A stretch of DNA of 64,000 bases, from NCBI GenBank assembly GCA_963703085.1, contig OY969789.1:1364001-1428000 (forward strand), read 5' to 3'. A program made the position numbers and the translations under genes. Of the stretch, positions 8,720-16,285 are shown in pieces. This stretch comes from DATAEG01 sp963703085. GTDB taxonomy: Bacteria; Actinomycetota; Actinomycetes; Mycobacteriales; Jatrophihabitantaceae. A model generated the notes under the pieces. It saw only the letters and a program-made list of their open reading frames with translations. It had not been told where the DNA came from and made no database searches. Numbering within the stretch: position 1 is the stretch's first letter; every line of letters starts with the position of its first letter.

Positions 8720-8730
8720 GAGTCGCTCTA
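8710..8730 (-). repeat. post-stop repeat B, glmS copy
   Basis: A 21-base sequence that includes the TAG stop of glmS and continues as AGCGACTCGATCGCGCTG. It matches 20 of 21 bases with the sequence at the rpsQ stop (33564-33584). Both loci also share GCGGCTGCGG further downstream on the minus strand. Confidence 0.75.
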
Positions 8731-10578
8731 TTCCACGGTGACGGACTTGGCGAGGTTGCGCGGCTTGTCGATGTCGAAGCCACGGGCCTGCGCGATCGAG
8801 GCGGCCAGCACCTGCAGCGGGATGACGTTGATCATCGGGGACACCAGCGTCGGGCTGCGCGGCACCACAATCAGGTCGCTGGCCAGGACGGCGGCCACCT
8901 CGTCGCCCTCCTCGGCGATCACGATGGTGCGCGCCCCGCGGGCCCGGATCTCGGCGACGTTGGAGCTCATCTTCTGATGCAGCAGCGGTCGACCCTCCGG
9001 CGAGGGCATCACACAGACGACGGGCAGGCCCTCTTCGATCAAGGCGATGGGGCCGTGCTTCAACTCGCCGGCCGGGAATCCCTCCGCGTGCATGTACGCC
9101 AGCTCTTTGAGCTTCAGCGCCCCTTCCATGGCGACCGGGAAGCCGACGTGCCGACCGAGGAACAGGACCGCCTTGCTGGTGCCCAGCCGCTGCCCGAGTT
9201 CGGCAACCGGACCCATCACGTCTAGGGTCTGCCGGACGAGCTCAGGCACCTTCTCCAGCTCGGCGAAGTCACGGGCCACCTCGTCCTCGTACTTGGTGCC
9301 CCGCGCCTGCGCGATGGCCAGCGCGACGAGCTGCACCGCGGCCACCTGCGCGACGAAGGTCTTCGTCGCGGCGACACCGATCTCCGGACCGGCCCGGGTG
9401 TAGAGCACCGCATCGGACTCGCGCGGGATCTGCGCACCATTGGTGTTGCAGATCGCCAGCACCTGCGCGCGTTGCGCCTTCGCATGCCGCACCGCTTCGA
9501 GCGTGTCCGCCGTCTCACCGGACTGGCTGATCGCCACGACGAGCGTTTGCCGGTCCAGCACCGGGTCGCGGTAGCGGAACTCCGACGCGAGTTCGATCTC
9601 CACCGGGATGCGCGTCCAGTGTTCGATCGCGTACTTGCCGAGCAGGCCTGCGTGATAGGCCGATCCGCAGGCGACGATGAACACCTTGTCGACGTCACGC
9701 AACTGCTGATCGTCCACCCGGCGCTCGTCCAGCACGATCCGGCCGCCCATCAGATGTCCGCGCAGCGTCTCGGCGATCGCCGTCGGCTGCTCGTCCATCT
9801 CCTTGAGCATGAAGTAGTCGAAGCCGCCCTTCTCCGCGGCGGTGAGGTCCCAGGTGATCTCGAACGGGACGCCGTCGACAGCCGCGCCGTGCAAGTCGGT
9901 GATCGTGTACCCGTCCTTGCGGATCTCGATTACCTGGTCCTGGCCGAGCTCGACGGCGTGGCGGGTGTAGGAGATGAAAGCGGCGACGTCGCTGCCGAGG
10001 AACATCTCGCCATCGCCGACGCCGAGCACCAACGGGGAATTGCGCCGGGCCGCGCAGACCACGCCGGGTTCCTCGCGATCCACCGCGACGAGGGTGAACG
10101 AGCCGTCCAGCCGCCGGCAGGCCGCCCGCAATGACTCGGTGATCCCGGCGTCCGGATGCGCGGCGAGGTAGCGGCCGAGCAGGTGTGCGACCACCTCGGT
10201 GTCGGTCTCGCTCACCATTTCCGCGCCGGCCGCTTCCAGCTCCTGACGCAGCACGGCGAAATTCTCGATGATCCCGTTGTGGATCACGGCCACCCGGCCG
10301 GTCGAGTCCTGGTGCGGATGGGCGTTGACGTCGTTCGGCGCGCCGTGGGTGGCCCAGCGGGTGTGACCCATACCGGTGGTGCCGAGCAAATGTTGGCCGA
10401 CGAGTTCCTTGTCGAGGTTCTCGATGCGGCCGGCTTTTTTGGCGACCTGCAACGGCTGCCCGGCATCGACGATGGCAACACCGGCCGAGTCGTACCCGCG
10501 ATATTCCAGTCGCCGCAGGCCCTCGACGACTACGTCGACAGCGTCTCGGTCTCCGACGTATCCGACGATGCCGCACAT
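8728..10578 (-). CDS. glmS: glutamine-fructose-6-phosphate aminotransferase (isomerizing)
   Basis: First enzyme of UDP-N-acetylglucosamine synthesis (616 residues). The start at ATG 10578 places the N-terminal nucleophile at Cys2 (MCGIVGYVGDRDAVD). The glutaminase domain (about 1-220) contains GHTRWATHGAPND. Two SIS sugar-isomerase domains follow, with VACGSAYHAG, AISQSGETADTLEA and CNTNGAQIPRESD. The C-terminal KPRNLAKSVTVE is the classic end. The frame stays open 65 codons upstream but that part is unconserved. The gene begins inside the end of the preceding MFS gene (49-base overlap). I see no strong ribosome site. Confidence 0.97.
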   Translation of the reverse strand: MCGIVGYVGDRDAVDVVVEGLRRLEYRGYDSAGVAIVDAGQPLQVAKKAGRIENLDKELVGQHLLGTTGMGHTRWATHGAPNDVNAHPHQDSTGRVAVIHNGIIENFAVLRQELEAAGAEMVSETDTEVVAHLLGRYLAAHPDAGITESLRAACRRLDGSFTLVAVDREEPGVVCAARRNSPLVLGVGDGEMFLGSDVAAFISYTRHAVELGQDQVIEIRKDGYTITDLHGAAVDGVPFEITWDLTAAEKGGFDYFMLKEMDEQPTAIAETLRGHLMGGRIVLDERRVDDQQLRDVDKVFIVACGSAYHAGLLGKYAIEHWTRIPVEIELASEFRYRDPVLDRQTLVVAISQSGETADTLEAVRHAKAQRAQVLAICNTNGAQIPRESDAVLYTRAGPEIGVAATKTFVAQVAAVQLVALAIAQARGTKYEDEVARDFAELEKVPELVRQTLDVMGPVAELGQRLGTSKAVLFLGRHVGFPVAMEGALKLKELAYMHAEGFPAGELKHGPIALIEEGLPVVCVMPSPEGRPLLHQKMSSNVAEIRARGARTIVIAEEGDEVAAVLASDLIVVPRSPTLVSPMINVIPLQVLAASIAQARGFDIDKPRNLAKSVTVE

Positions 10579-11774
10579 GGTGCGTTCAGAGTAACCGCAC
10601 TGTGCTCCCGGGAGACCGGAACGAGCAGCATCGCCAGCAGCGGCGGCACCGCGACCACTGCGAACGCCCCTGCATAACCCGGACCGCTGACCAGCGCTCC
10701 GACGATGGCCGGGGTTACTCCTGCTGCCACGTTCTGACCGGTGTTCTGCACACCGAGGGCCCGGCCCGCCCACGCCGACCCGGCCAGCTCGGCAACAGCC
10801 GTGAAGGCGAGCCCGTTGTCAGCAACCGTGACGACAGCGCCCACCGCGAAGCCGACGATGACGATCCAGGAGTGCGCGGCCGCACCGACGCAGATCACGA
10901 CCATGACGGCAGCGCTGGCGGCGGAAAGCTGCTGCATCGGTCGCAGCCGGCTGCCGACCCGGTCGGACCACACCCCGGACGCGATCCGTCCCATCGCGCC
11001 GGCCAACTGTGCGCAGAACACCAAGCGTCCGGCGCCCACCGCGCTCCACCCGCGCTCGTCCACCAGATACACCAGGGTGAACCCGGCCACGGCGAACTGC
11101 GGCACGACCAGCGCCGCGCTGGAAAGGTGCACCCGCCAGAGAACGCCGTCTCGGTACGGCGACGTGGTGCGCTCTCCCGCGGCGCGCGGTGGGCGCGCCG
11201 GGTCGATGGCGACGACCATCACCAGCACAGCCATGACCGCGCAGGCCGCAGCCGGCAGGAACATCGCATGCCGCACGCCGAAATGATGGCTGAGGCTGGG
11301 CAGGGTGAGGGCAGCAACCGCGACGCCGAGCGGTTGGGCCGTCTGCCGCACACCCATCGCGAAGCCGCGCTCGTGCCCGGCGAACCACCCCATCACCAGC
11401 CGTCCGCTCGCCGCGTTGACCGACGCCGCCGCGGCACCGGCAGCGCCGAGGAGCACGGCCAACCCCACCACGCCGCGTACCTGCGAGGCGCACACCAGCA
11501 GCGCGGCTGCCAACGCCAGTCCGAGGGACATCACGCCACGCTCGCCGAACCGATCGGCGGCGGCACCCCACAGGATCAACGTGCAGAGCAGCCCGAGTGA
11601 CGGTGCGCCGACGATGACACCCGCCGCGGTGAGCGAGACGCCGTCCTGTGCGCGCAGCGCCGGTACCACCATCGGCAAGCCGTACAGGAAGAGACAGCTT
11701 GCTGCTTGACCGAACAGGCCCACCGCGAGAATGGCCCACCGGCGCACCGGCCGGTGCGGGGCGCGCGCCGTCAT
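10530..11774 (-). CDS. MFS transporter
   Basis: A 414-residue major-facilitator protein with about 12 hydrophobic segments. It carries the A-like loop ADRFGERG after segment 2 and SGVWSDRVGSRLRP after segment 8, which mark the two halves. Substrate cannot be told; it resembles CynX/NarK-like uniporters and antiporters in layout. ATG 11774 has GGAAGG seven bases upstream. The last 16 codons overlap the start of glmS, so expression of glmS may be partly coupled or driven by a promoter inside this gene. Confidence 0.88.
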   Translation of the reverse strand: MTARAPHRPVRRWAILAVGLFGQAASCLFLYGLPMVVPALRAQDGVSLTAAGVIVGAPSLGLLCTLILWGAAADRFGERGVMSLGLALAAALLVCASQVRGVVGLAVLLGAAGAAAASVNAASGRLVMGWFAGHERGFAMGVRQTAQPLGVAVAALTLPSLSHHFGVRHAMFLPAAACAVMAVLVMVVAIDPARPPRAAGERTTSPYRDGVLWRVHLSSAALVVPQFAVAGFTLVYLVDERGWSAVGAGRLVFCAQLAGAMGRIASGVWSDRVGSRLRPMQQLSAASAAVMVVICVGAAAHSWIVIVGFAVGAVVTVADNGLAFTAVAELAGSAWAGRALGVQNTGQNVAAGVTPAIVGALVSGPGYAGAFAVVAVPPLLAMLLVPVSREHSAVTLNAPCAASSDTSETETLST

Positions 11775-11810
11775 CGCACCGCCTTCCGTCGGATTCCGCC
11801 AAGCCCGACT

Positions 11811-13094
11811 CTAGACGGTGGTCTCGTTGCGTAGGATTTGCGTCTCACTTGACGGGACGGCACTGCGGTCCCGAAGCCCGAACCATCCGCCGATGACGAT
11901 GTGGCCCGGCCCTTGCAGACAGATGACCGGGAGGATGCCGATCCAGGCAGCCAAAGCGCCGGACCCGACCGCGCCGATCAACATCCCGCATCCGCTCAAC
12001 GCCGTCAGCGCACCGAACACCCGGCCGCGGTACGCATCGTCGGTGTAGAGCTGGAACAGTGTCATCAACCCGGCGATCGACAAGGCGGAGGGCAGTCCGA
12101 CCGCCAACATCAGCACGATCGCCGGCCACGCACCGCCGAGGACCAACGGGTAGCAGAACAGCATCAGGTCGATGGTGCCGAACGCCACCGATCCCCAGCC
12201 GAACATGGCGGCCGGCGAGAACCGTCCCGCGATCACCGCCGCGACGAATCCACCGACGATTCCGCCTGCGGCCTGCACTGCCACGATCACGCCGTAGGTC
12301 GGCGCGCCGGCATGCAGCACGCTGCGCGCGAACGGCGCGAACAGCGTGCTGAATGCGCCCTGACCGATCCCGGTCACCGCGGCGAAGACGATCAGTGCGC
12401 GCAGCTGAGGATGCCGCACCGCGATCGATGCACCGTCGCGCCATTCGCGTAGCAGGGCTTTCGTGCGGCTGACCACGACCGCGTCCACCGGCGTCTCCTC
12501 GGCTCGAGGTCGACGCCGCGGAACGCGCATCGCGACCAGCAGCACTACCGCCAGCAGGAAGCTGCCGACGTCCGCGACCACCAGCCAGTGCAGGCCCGCG
12601 GAAACCACCAGCACGCCGCCGAGTGCCGAGCCGATCAGCCGGCTCACGTCCCGGGTCTGCCCGTTGAGCACATTGGCCGTCGACAACTCGTCCCGCTCGA
12701 CCAGGTTCGGCAGCAGCGCGGCTTCCGCCGGCAGAAAGAACTGCTCGAGCGTGTTCTGCCCGAACGCGACGACGTAAATGATCCAGGCCTGATCGGCGGA
12801 GTGCACGAGCAGCAACGGCAGCAGTCCGAGCGCCATCGCGACGGTGACCGTCACCATGGTGCGGCGCCGGTCCCACCGGTCGGCGAAGACGCCGGCGAAG
12901 GAACCGAGCAGCACCGTCGGCAGCAGCGCCGCCACCAGCATCACGCCAGAGGCGATCGTCGAGCCGGTCAGGACGTAGATGTAATACGCCAGGCCGACGT
13001 TCAGCGCCCAGTCCCCGGTCTGCGAGATCACCGCTGCGCCGAGCAGGAGCCGGAAGCTGCCTCTGCTACGCAACAGCCGCACGAGCGACCGCAC
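11811..13094 (-). CDS. MFS efflux transporter, EntS-like (MFS_3)
   Basis: A 427-residue 12-segment transporter of the enterobactin-exporter/multidrug MFS_3 type. It starts LLRSRGSFRLLLGAAVISQTGD and carries GVFADRWDRRRTM as the motif-A loop after segment 2, with RGRVFGALTALSGCG in the second half. GTG 13094 starts two bases after the stop of the ArsR-type regulator gene, so the pair is co-transcribed and probably co-translated. The frame is open further upstream, but that part overlaps the regulator and looks like a shadow. Likely a regulator-controlled drug or metabolite exporter; the substrate is unknown. Confidence 0.88.
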   Translation of the reverse strand: MRSLVRLLRSRGSFRLLLGAAVISQTGDWALNVGLAYYIYVLTGSTIASGVMLVAALLPTVLLGSFAGVFADRWDRRRTMVTVTVAMALGLLPLLLVHSADQAWIIYVVAFGQNTLEQFFLPAEAALLPNLVERDELSTANVLNGQTRDVSRLIGSALGGVLVVSAGLHWLVVADVGSFLLAVVLLVAMRVPRRRPRAEETPVDAVVVSRTKALLREWRDGASIAVRHPQLRALIVFAAVTGIGQGAFSTLFAPFARSVLHAGAPTYGVIVAVQAAGGIVGGFVAAVIAGRFSPAAMFGWGSVAFGTIDLMLFCYPLVLGGAWPAIVLMLAVGLPSALSIAGLMTLFQLYTDDAYRGRVFGALTALSGCGMLIGAVGSGALAAWIGILPVICLQGPGHIVIGGWFGLRDRSAVPSSETQILRNETTV

Positions 13095-13096
13095 GG

Positions 13097-13708
13097 TCAG
13101 CCGCCCGATTCGGTCGGCTGCAGCGGTACGCCGACGATGGTGACGCTGACCGGCAAGGCATCCGCCGGCCGTGCGGAGGCATCGCCCAGGCGGCGCCGCT
13201 CGATCAGCGGGACGAGCACCCGGTTCAGCGCAGCCGAGAGCTCGGCCAACTCCTCGGCGGTGAGGTAGATCAGGCTCTGGCTGACGCCGCCTTGCTCCCG
13301 CCACTCGGCCGGCATTGCCGACCTGCGCCGATGCCAGTCCTTCAGCTCCTGCACGACGCTCTTGGCCATCACCTCCTCGAGCGCTGCGGAGGCGGCCTGC
13401 GCGTCCGCGTCGAGATCGACGCCGCGCACGGTGGAGGTGTGCACGATGCGCCACGGCCGCTCCCGCTCGTCGGCAGCGGGGGCCCGCTCCAGGAAGCCGT
13501 ATTTCTCCAGCTGGCGCAGGTGATGCGAGGCAAGGGCGTGACTGATGCCGAGCCGGCGAGCCGCCGCAGCCGCAGTCAGCGGGCCGTCGCGGCCGATCAA
13601 CCCGTGCAGCTGCAACCGCAGCGGGTGCGTCCAGGCCCGGATCGCCCGGGCGTCGGTCAGCCGGCGCAACCGCGGGTCATTGTCCTCCGCGGTGAATCCC
13701 CAAGACAT
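13097..13708 (-). CDS. ArsR-family winged-helix transcriptional regulator
   Basis: A 203-residue DNA-binding protein. The winged-helix domain spans about residues 20-100 (RAWTHPLRLQLHGLI, then RRLGISHALASHHLRQLEKYGFLE as recognition helix and wing), followed by a helical C-terminal domain. It lacks metal-site Cys pairs, so it is more likely a drug or metabolite sensor than a metal one. The start is set at ATG 13708 (MSWGFTAEDN). It lies seven bases downstream of a -10 sequence, which suggests a leaderless mRNA. A GTG at 13738 would start inside that promoter. It directly precedes the EntS-like exporter and probably represses it and itself. Confidence 0.88.
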   Translation of the reverse strand: MSWGFTAEDNDPRLRRLTDARAIRAWTHPLRLQLHGLIGRDGPLTAAAAARRLGISHALASHHLRQLEKYGFLERAPAADERERPWRIVHTSTVRGVDLDADAQAASAALEEVMAKSVVQELKDWHRRRSAMPAEWREQGGVSQSLIYLTAEELAELSAALNRVLVPLIERRRLGDASARPADALPVSVTIVGVPLQPTESGG

Positions 13709-13755
13709 GCTTGGGATCTTGCCGGACGGTTCCGGCACATGTCAAGCATATCTTG
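13699..13755 (-). promoter_or_regulatory. autoregulated leaderless promoter with two CAAG-N5-CTTG operators
   Basis: On the minus strand, TTGACA (13740-13745), an 18-base spacer and CAAGAT (13716-13721) precede ATG 13708 by seven bases. Two inverted repeats frame it: CAAGATATGCTTG (13743-13755) overlapping the -35, and CCCAAGCATGTCTTGGG (13699-13715) centred on the start codon. The centres are 42 bases apart, four helical turns. This is a natural site for autorepression by the ArsR-type dimer. Confidence 0.65.
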
Positions 13756-13813
13756 GGGAAGCGCGACCGGCCCCGGGCGGGTGCCTGGCGCGGCAATGCT
13801 TGGCGGGATCCGG

Positions 13814-15193
13814 TCAGCCGGCCGCAGCGACGGCTTCGGCCACCCGGGTGGCCAGCTGATGCGCCTGCTGCTCGCTAGGGGCTTCGACCATCACCCGGAC
13901 CAGCTGCTCGGTTCCGGACGGGCGCAACAGGATCCGCCCGGCCGCCCCGAGCTCCGCCGTGGCAGCGGATACCGCCGCTCCGACCTCGTCGGATGCGGCG
14001 ACGGCTCGTTTGTCGCTCACCGCGACGTTGACCAGCACCTGCGGCAACCGGGCGACGACCGCGGCCAACTCGGCAAGCGAGCGCCCGCTCTCGGCCATCG
14101 CCGCCATCACATTGAGCGCGGTGAGCAAGCCGTCACCGGTCGTGGCGGCGTCGGTGAAGATGACGTGACCGCTCTGCTCGCCGCCGAGATTGAGCGAGCG
14201 GCCGGTGAGTTCCTCCAGCACGTAGCGATCCCCGACCGCGGTGGCGATGACGGAGATGCCGGCGTCGCGCATGGCATGGTGAAATCCGAGGTTGCTCATC
14301 ACGGTGGCCACGACGGTGTTGTTCGCGAGTCGGCCGGCGTCGCGCATGCGCAGCGCACAGATGGCGAGGATCTGGTCGCCGTCGACCACCGAGCCGTCGG
14401 CAGCGACCGCGAGGCACCGGTCGGCGTCGCCGTCGTGCGCGATGCCCAGGTCGGCACCGGACTCCACCACGGTGGCGATGAGGTTCTCCAGATGGGTCGA
14501 GCCGCACCCGTCGTTGATGTTGAGGCCGTCCGGTTCGTCAGCGATGGAAACGACGTCGGCGCCGGCGCGGCGATAGACCTCAGGCGCGAGTCGGGCGGCC
14601 GCGCCGTTCGCGCAGTCGACCACGAGCCGTAGGCCGGCCAGCGAGGTCGGCACTGTTGCTTGCAGATGCGCGGCATATCGCTGGGTGCCGTCCGGAACGT
14701 CTCGAACCCGCCCGATCGCATGTCCGGTCGGGCGCGGTGCATGACCGGCCGCCATCGCAGCTTCGATCTGCGCCTCGACCTCGTCGGGCAACTTCCGTCC
14801 ACCCGGAGCGAAGATCTTGATCCCGTTGTCCGGCATCGGGTTGTGGCTGGCCGACAGCATCACGCCGATGTCCGCATCGAGATCCGCGGTCAGGAAGGCC
14901 AGGGCGGGAGTCGGCAGCACGCCGGCGCGCAGTACGTCCATGCCGGTGCTCGTCAGCCCGGCGATCACGGCGGCTTCCAGCATCTCGCCGGACGCTCGGG
15001 GATCCCGGCCGACGATCGCCACCGGCCGCGGCCGGACCTGGGCATCGCCGCCGGTCTCGACACCGACCTCGACCCGCAGCCGACCCTGTGAGATCACCTT
15101 CGCCGCTGCCGAGGCGACCGACAGCGCCAGCTCCGGGGTCAGCTCACCGTTGGCGAGGCCACGGATCCCATCGGTGCCGAACAGCTCACCCAC
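13814..15193 (-). CDS. glmM: phosphoglucosamine mutase
   Basis: Converts glucosamine-6-phosphate to glucosamine-1-phosphate for UDP-GlcNAc (459 residues). The start MGELFGTDGIRGLANGELTP is diagnostic. The phosphoserine loop is VMLSASHNPMPDNG with the catalytic Ser at residue 116. The metal loop DGDADRC, the sugar loop GGEQSGH and the phosphate loop LRPSGTEQLVRVMVEA are present. It follows rpsI by about ten bases; rplM-rpsI-glmM is a standard actinobacterial operon. glmS lies further downstream on the same strand. Confidence 0.97.
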   Translation of the reverse strand: MGELFGTDGIRGLANGELTPELALSVASAAAKVISQGRLRVEVGVETGGDAQVRPRPVAIVGRDPRASGEMLEAAVIAGLTSTGMDVLRAGVLPTPALAFLTADLDADIGVMLSASHNPMPDNGIKIFAPGGRKLPDEVEAQIEAAMAAGHAPRPTGHAIGRVRDVPDGTQRYAAHLQATVPTSLAGLRLVVDCANGAAARLAPEVYRRAGADVVSIADEPDGLNINDGCGSTHLENLIATVVESGADLGIAHDGDADRCLAVAADGSVVDGDQILAICALRMRDAGRLANNTVVATVMSNLGFHHAMRDAGISVIATAVGDRYVLEELTGRSLNLGGEQSGHVIFTDAATTGDGLLTALNVMAAMAESGRSLAELAAVVARLPQVLVNVAVSDKRAVAASDEVGAAVSAATAELGAAGRILLRPSGTEQLVRVMVEAPSEQQAHQLATRVAEAVAAAG

Positions 15194-15203
15194 CGGTGGC
15201 GGA

Positions 15204-15623
15204 TCAGCGCTTGGAGTACTGGGGCGCCTTACGGGCCTTCTTCAGTCCGTACTTCTTGCGCTCCTTGACCCGCGGGTCGCGGGTCAGGAAGCCGGCCTTC
15301 TTCAGCACCGGGCGGTCATCGAGGTTGATCGCGATGAGCGATCGGGCGATGCCGAGGCGCAGAGCACCGGCTTGACCGGTGATGCCACCACCGACGATGG
15401 TGGCGACGACGTCGTACTGGCCGTCCTTCTCCAGGGCGACGAACGGCTCACGGATGAGCTGCTGGTGCACCTTGTTCGGGAAGTAGGCGTCCAGGTTGCG
15501 GCCGTTGACGGTGATGGTGCCGTCACCGGGGACGACGCGCACCCGGGCGATCGCCTCTTTGCGCCGGCCGACGATGGCCGCGGCGGGCGAGCTCGTCGCG
15601 GTGGGTGTGGTGCTTGCGGTCAC
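15204..15623 (-). CDS. rpsI: 30S ribosomal protein S9
   Basis: S9 (139 residues) ends with the tRNA-contacting tail PQYSKR. The core GRRKEAIARVRVVPGDGTITVNGR and GQAGALRLGIARSL are conserved. A Thr/Ala-rich leader of about 20 residues precedes the core, as usual in actinobacteria. It follows rplM by 33 bases and precedes glmM. Confidence 0.98.
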   Translation of the reverse strand: MTASTTPTATSSPAAAIVGRRKEAIARVRVVPGDGTITVNGRNLDAYFPNKVHQQLIREPFVALEKDGQYDVVATIVGGGITGQAGALRLGIARSLIAINLDDRPVLKKAGFLTRDPRVKERKKYGLKKARKAPQYSKR

Positions 15624-15656
15624 GATTTCTCCTCTAAGTCTTCGGCTACCCGGCGC

Positions 15657-16097
15657 TTACTGCGCGACCTGGGTGATCTGGAACGGCTGCGGCTGCTGCG
15701 CGGTGTGCGGGTGGTTCGGGCCGGCGTAGACCTTCAGCTTCTTCAGCTGCTTGCGGCCGATGCTGTTCTTCGGCAGCATTCCGCGGACGGCCAGCTCGAT
15801 GACCCGACGCGGCTTGGTTTCCAGCATCTCGCCCACCGTCTGCTTGGTCAGACCGCCCGGGTACCCGGAGTGGCGGTAGCGCGGCTCGTCGCGCTTGGCC
15901 GGGTGCACCGCGACCTTCTCGGCATTGATGATGACCACGAAGTCACCGACGTCCACGTGCGGGGCGTACTGCGGCTTGTGCTTGCCCCGCAGGAGGGTTG
16001 CCGCGTGAGTGGCCAATCGGCCGAGCACGATGTCGTTGGCGTCGATCACGTGCCAGGCACGCTCGACCTCGCCGGGCTTGGGGCTGTAGGTAGGCAC
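15657..16097 (-). CDS. rplM: 50S ribosomal protein L13
   Basis: L13 (146 residues) carries the conserved YSPKPGEVERAWHVIDA start, LRGKHKPQYAPHVDVGDFVV and RGMLPKNSIGRKQLKKLKVY. GTG 16097 is preferred because the family start aligns there and GGAG lies nine bases upstream; a GTG at 16112 would add five residues. About 190 bases without a gene lie upstream, where the operon promoter should be. I could not pick one with confidence. Confidence 0.97.
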   Translation of the reverse strand: MPTYSPKPGEVERAWHVIDANDIVLGRLATHAATLLRGKHKPQYAPHVDVGDFVVIINAEKVAVHPAKRDEPRYRHSGYPGGLTKQTVGEMLETKPRRVIELAVRGMLPKNSIGRKQLKKLKVYAGPNHPHTAQQPQPFQITQVAQ

Positions 16098-16285
16098 GCG
16101 CCTGCTCTCCACTCGGTCTTCACGACGCCTGGGCGCCGCCCCCGCGGTCCGCTACACCTGTTGTGTCGCGTCGACCCCGGGACATGGCCGGACATGTGCG
16201 CGCAGAACGCGCGCTCCACCGTCGGATAACGATACCGGCGCGGCCGCACCACTCCAAATCGCCTTTTGCCGAGCCCACCGGCCGG

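Noticed and set aside
7342..9225. Plus-strand frame of about 627 codons across the reductase and glmS
   Set aside because: It spans two minus-strand genes and the repeat region; composition is Arg/His/Gly-rich shadow sequence.
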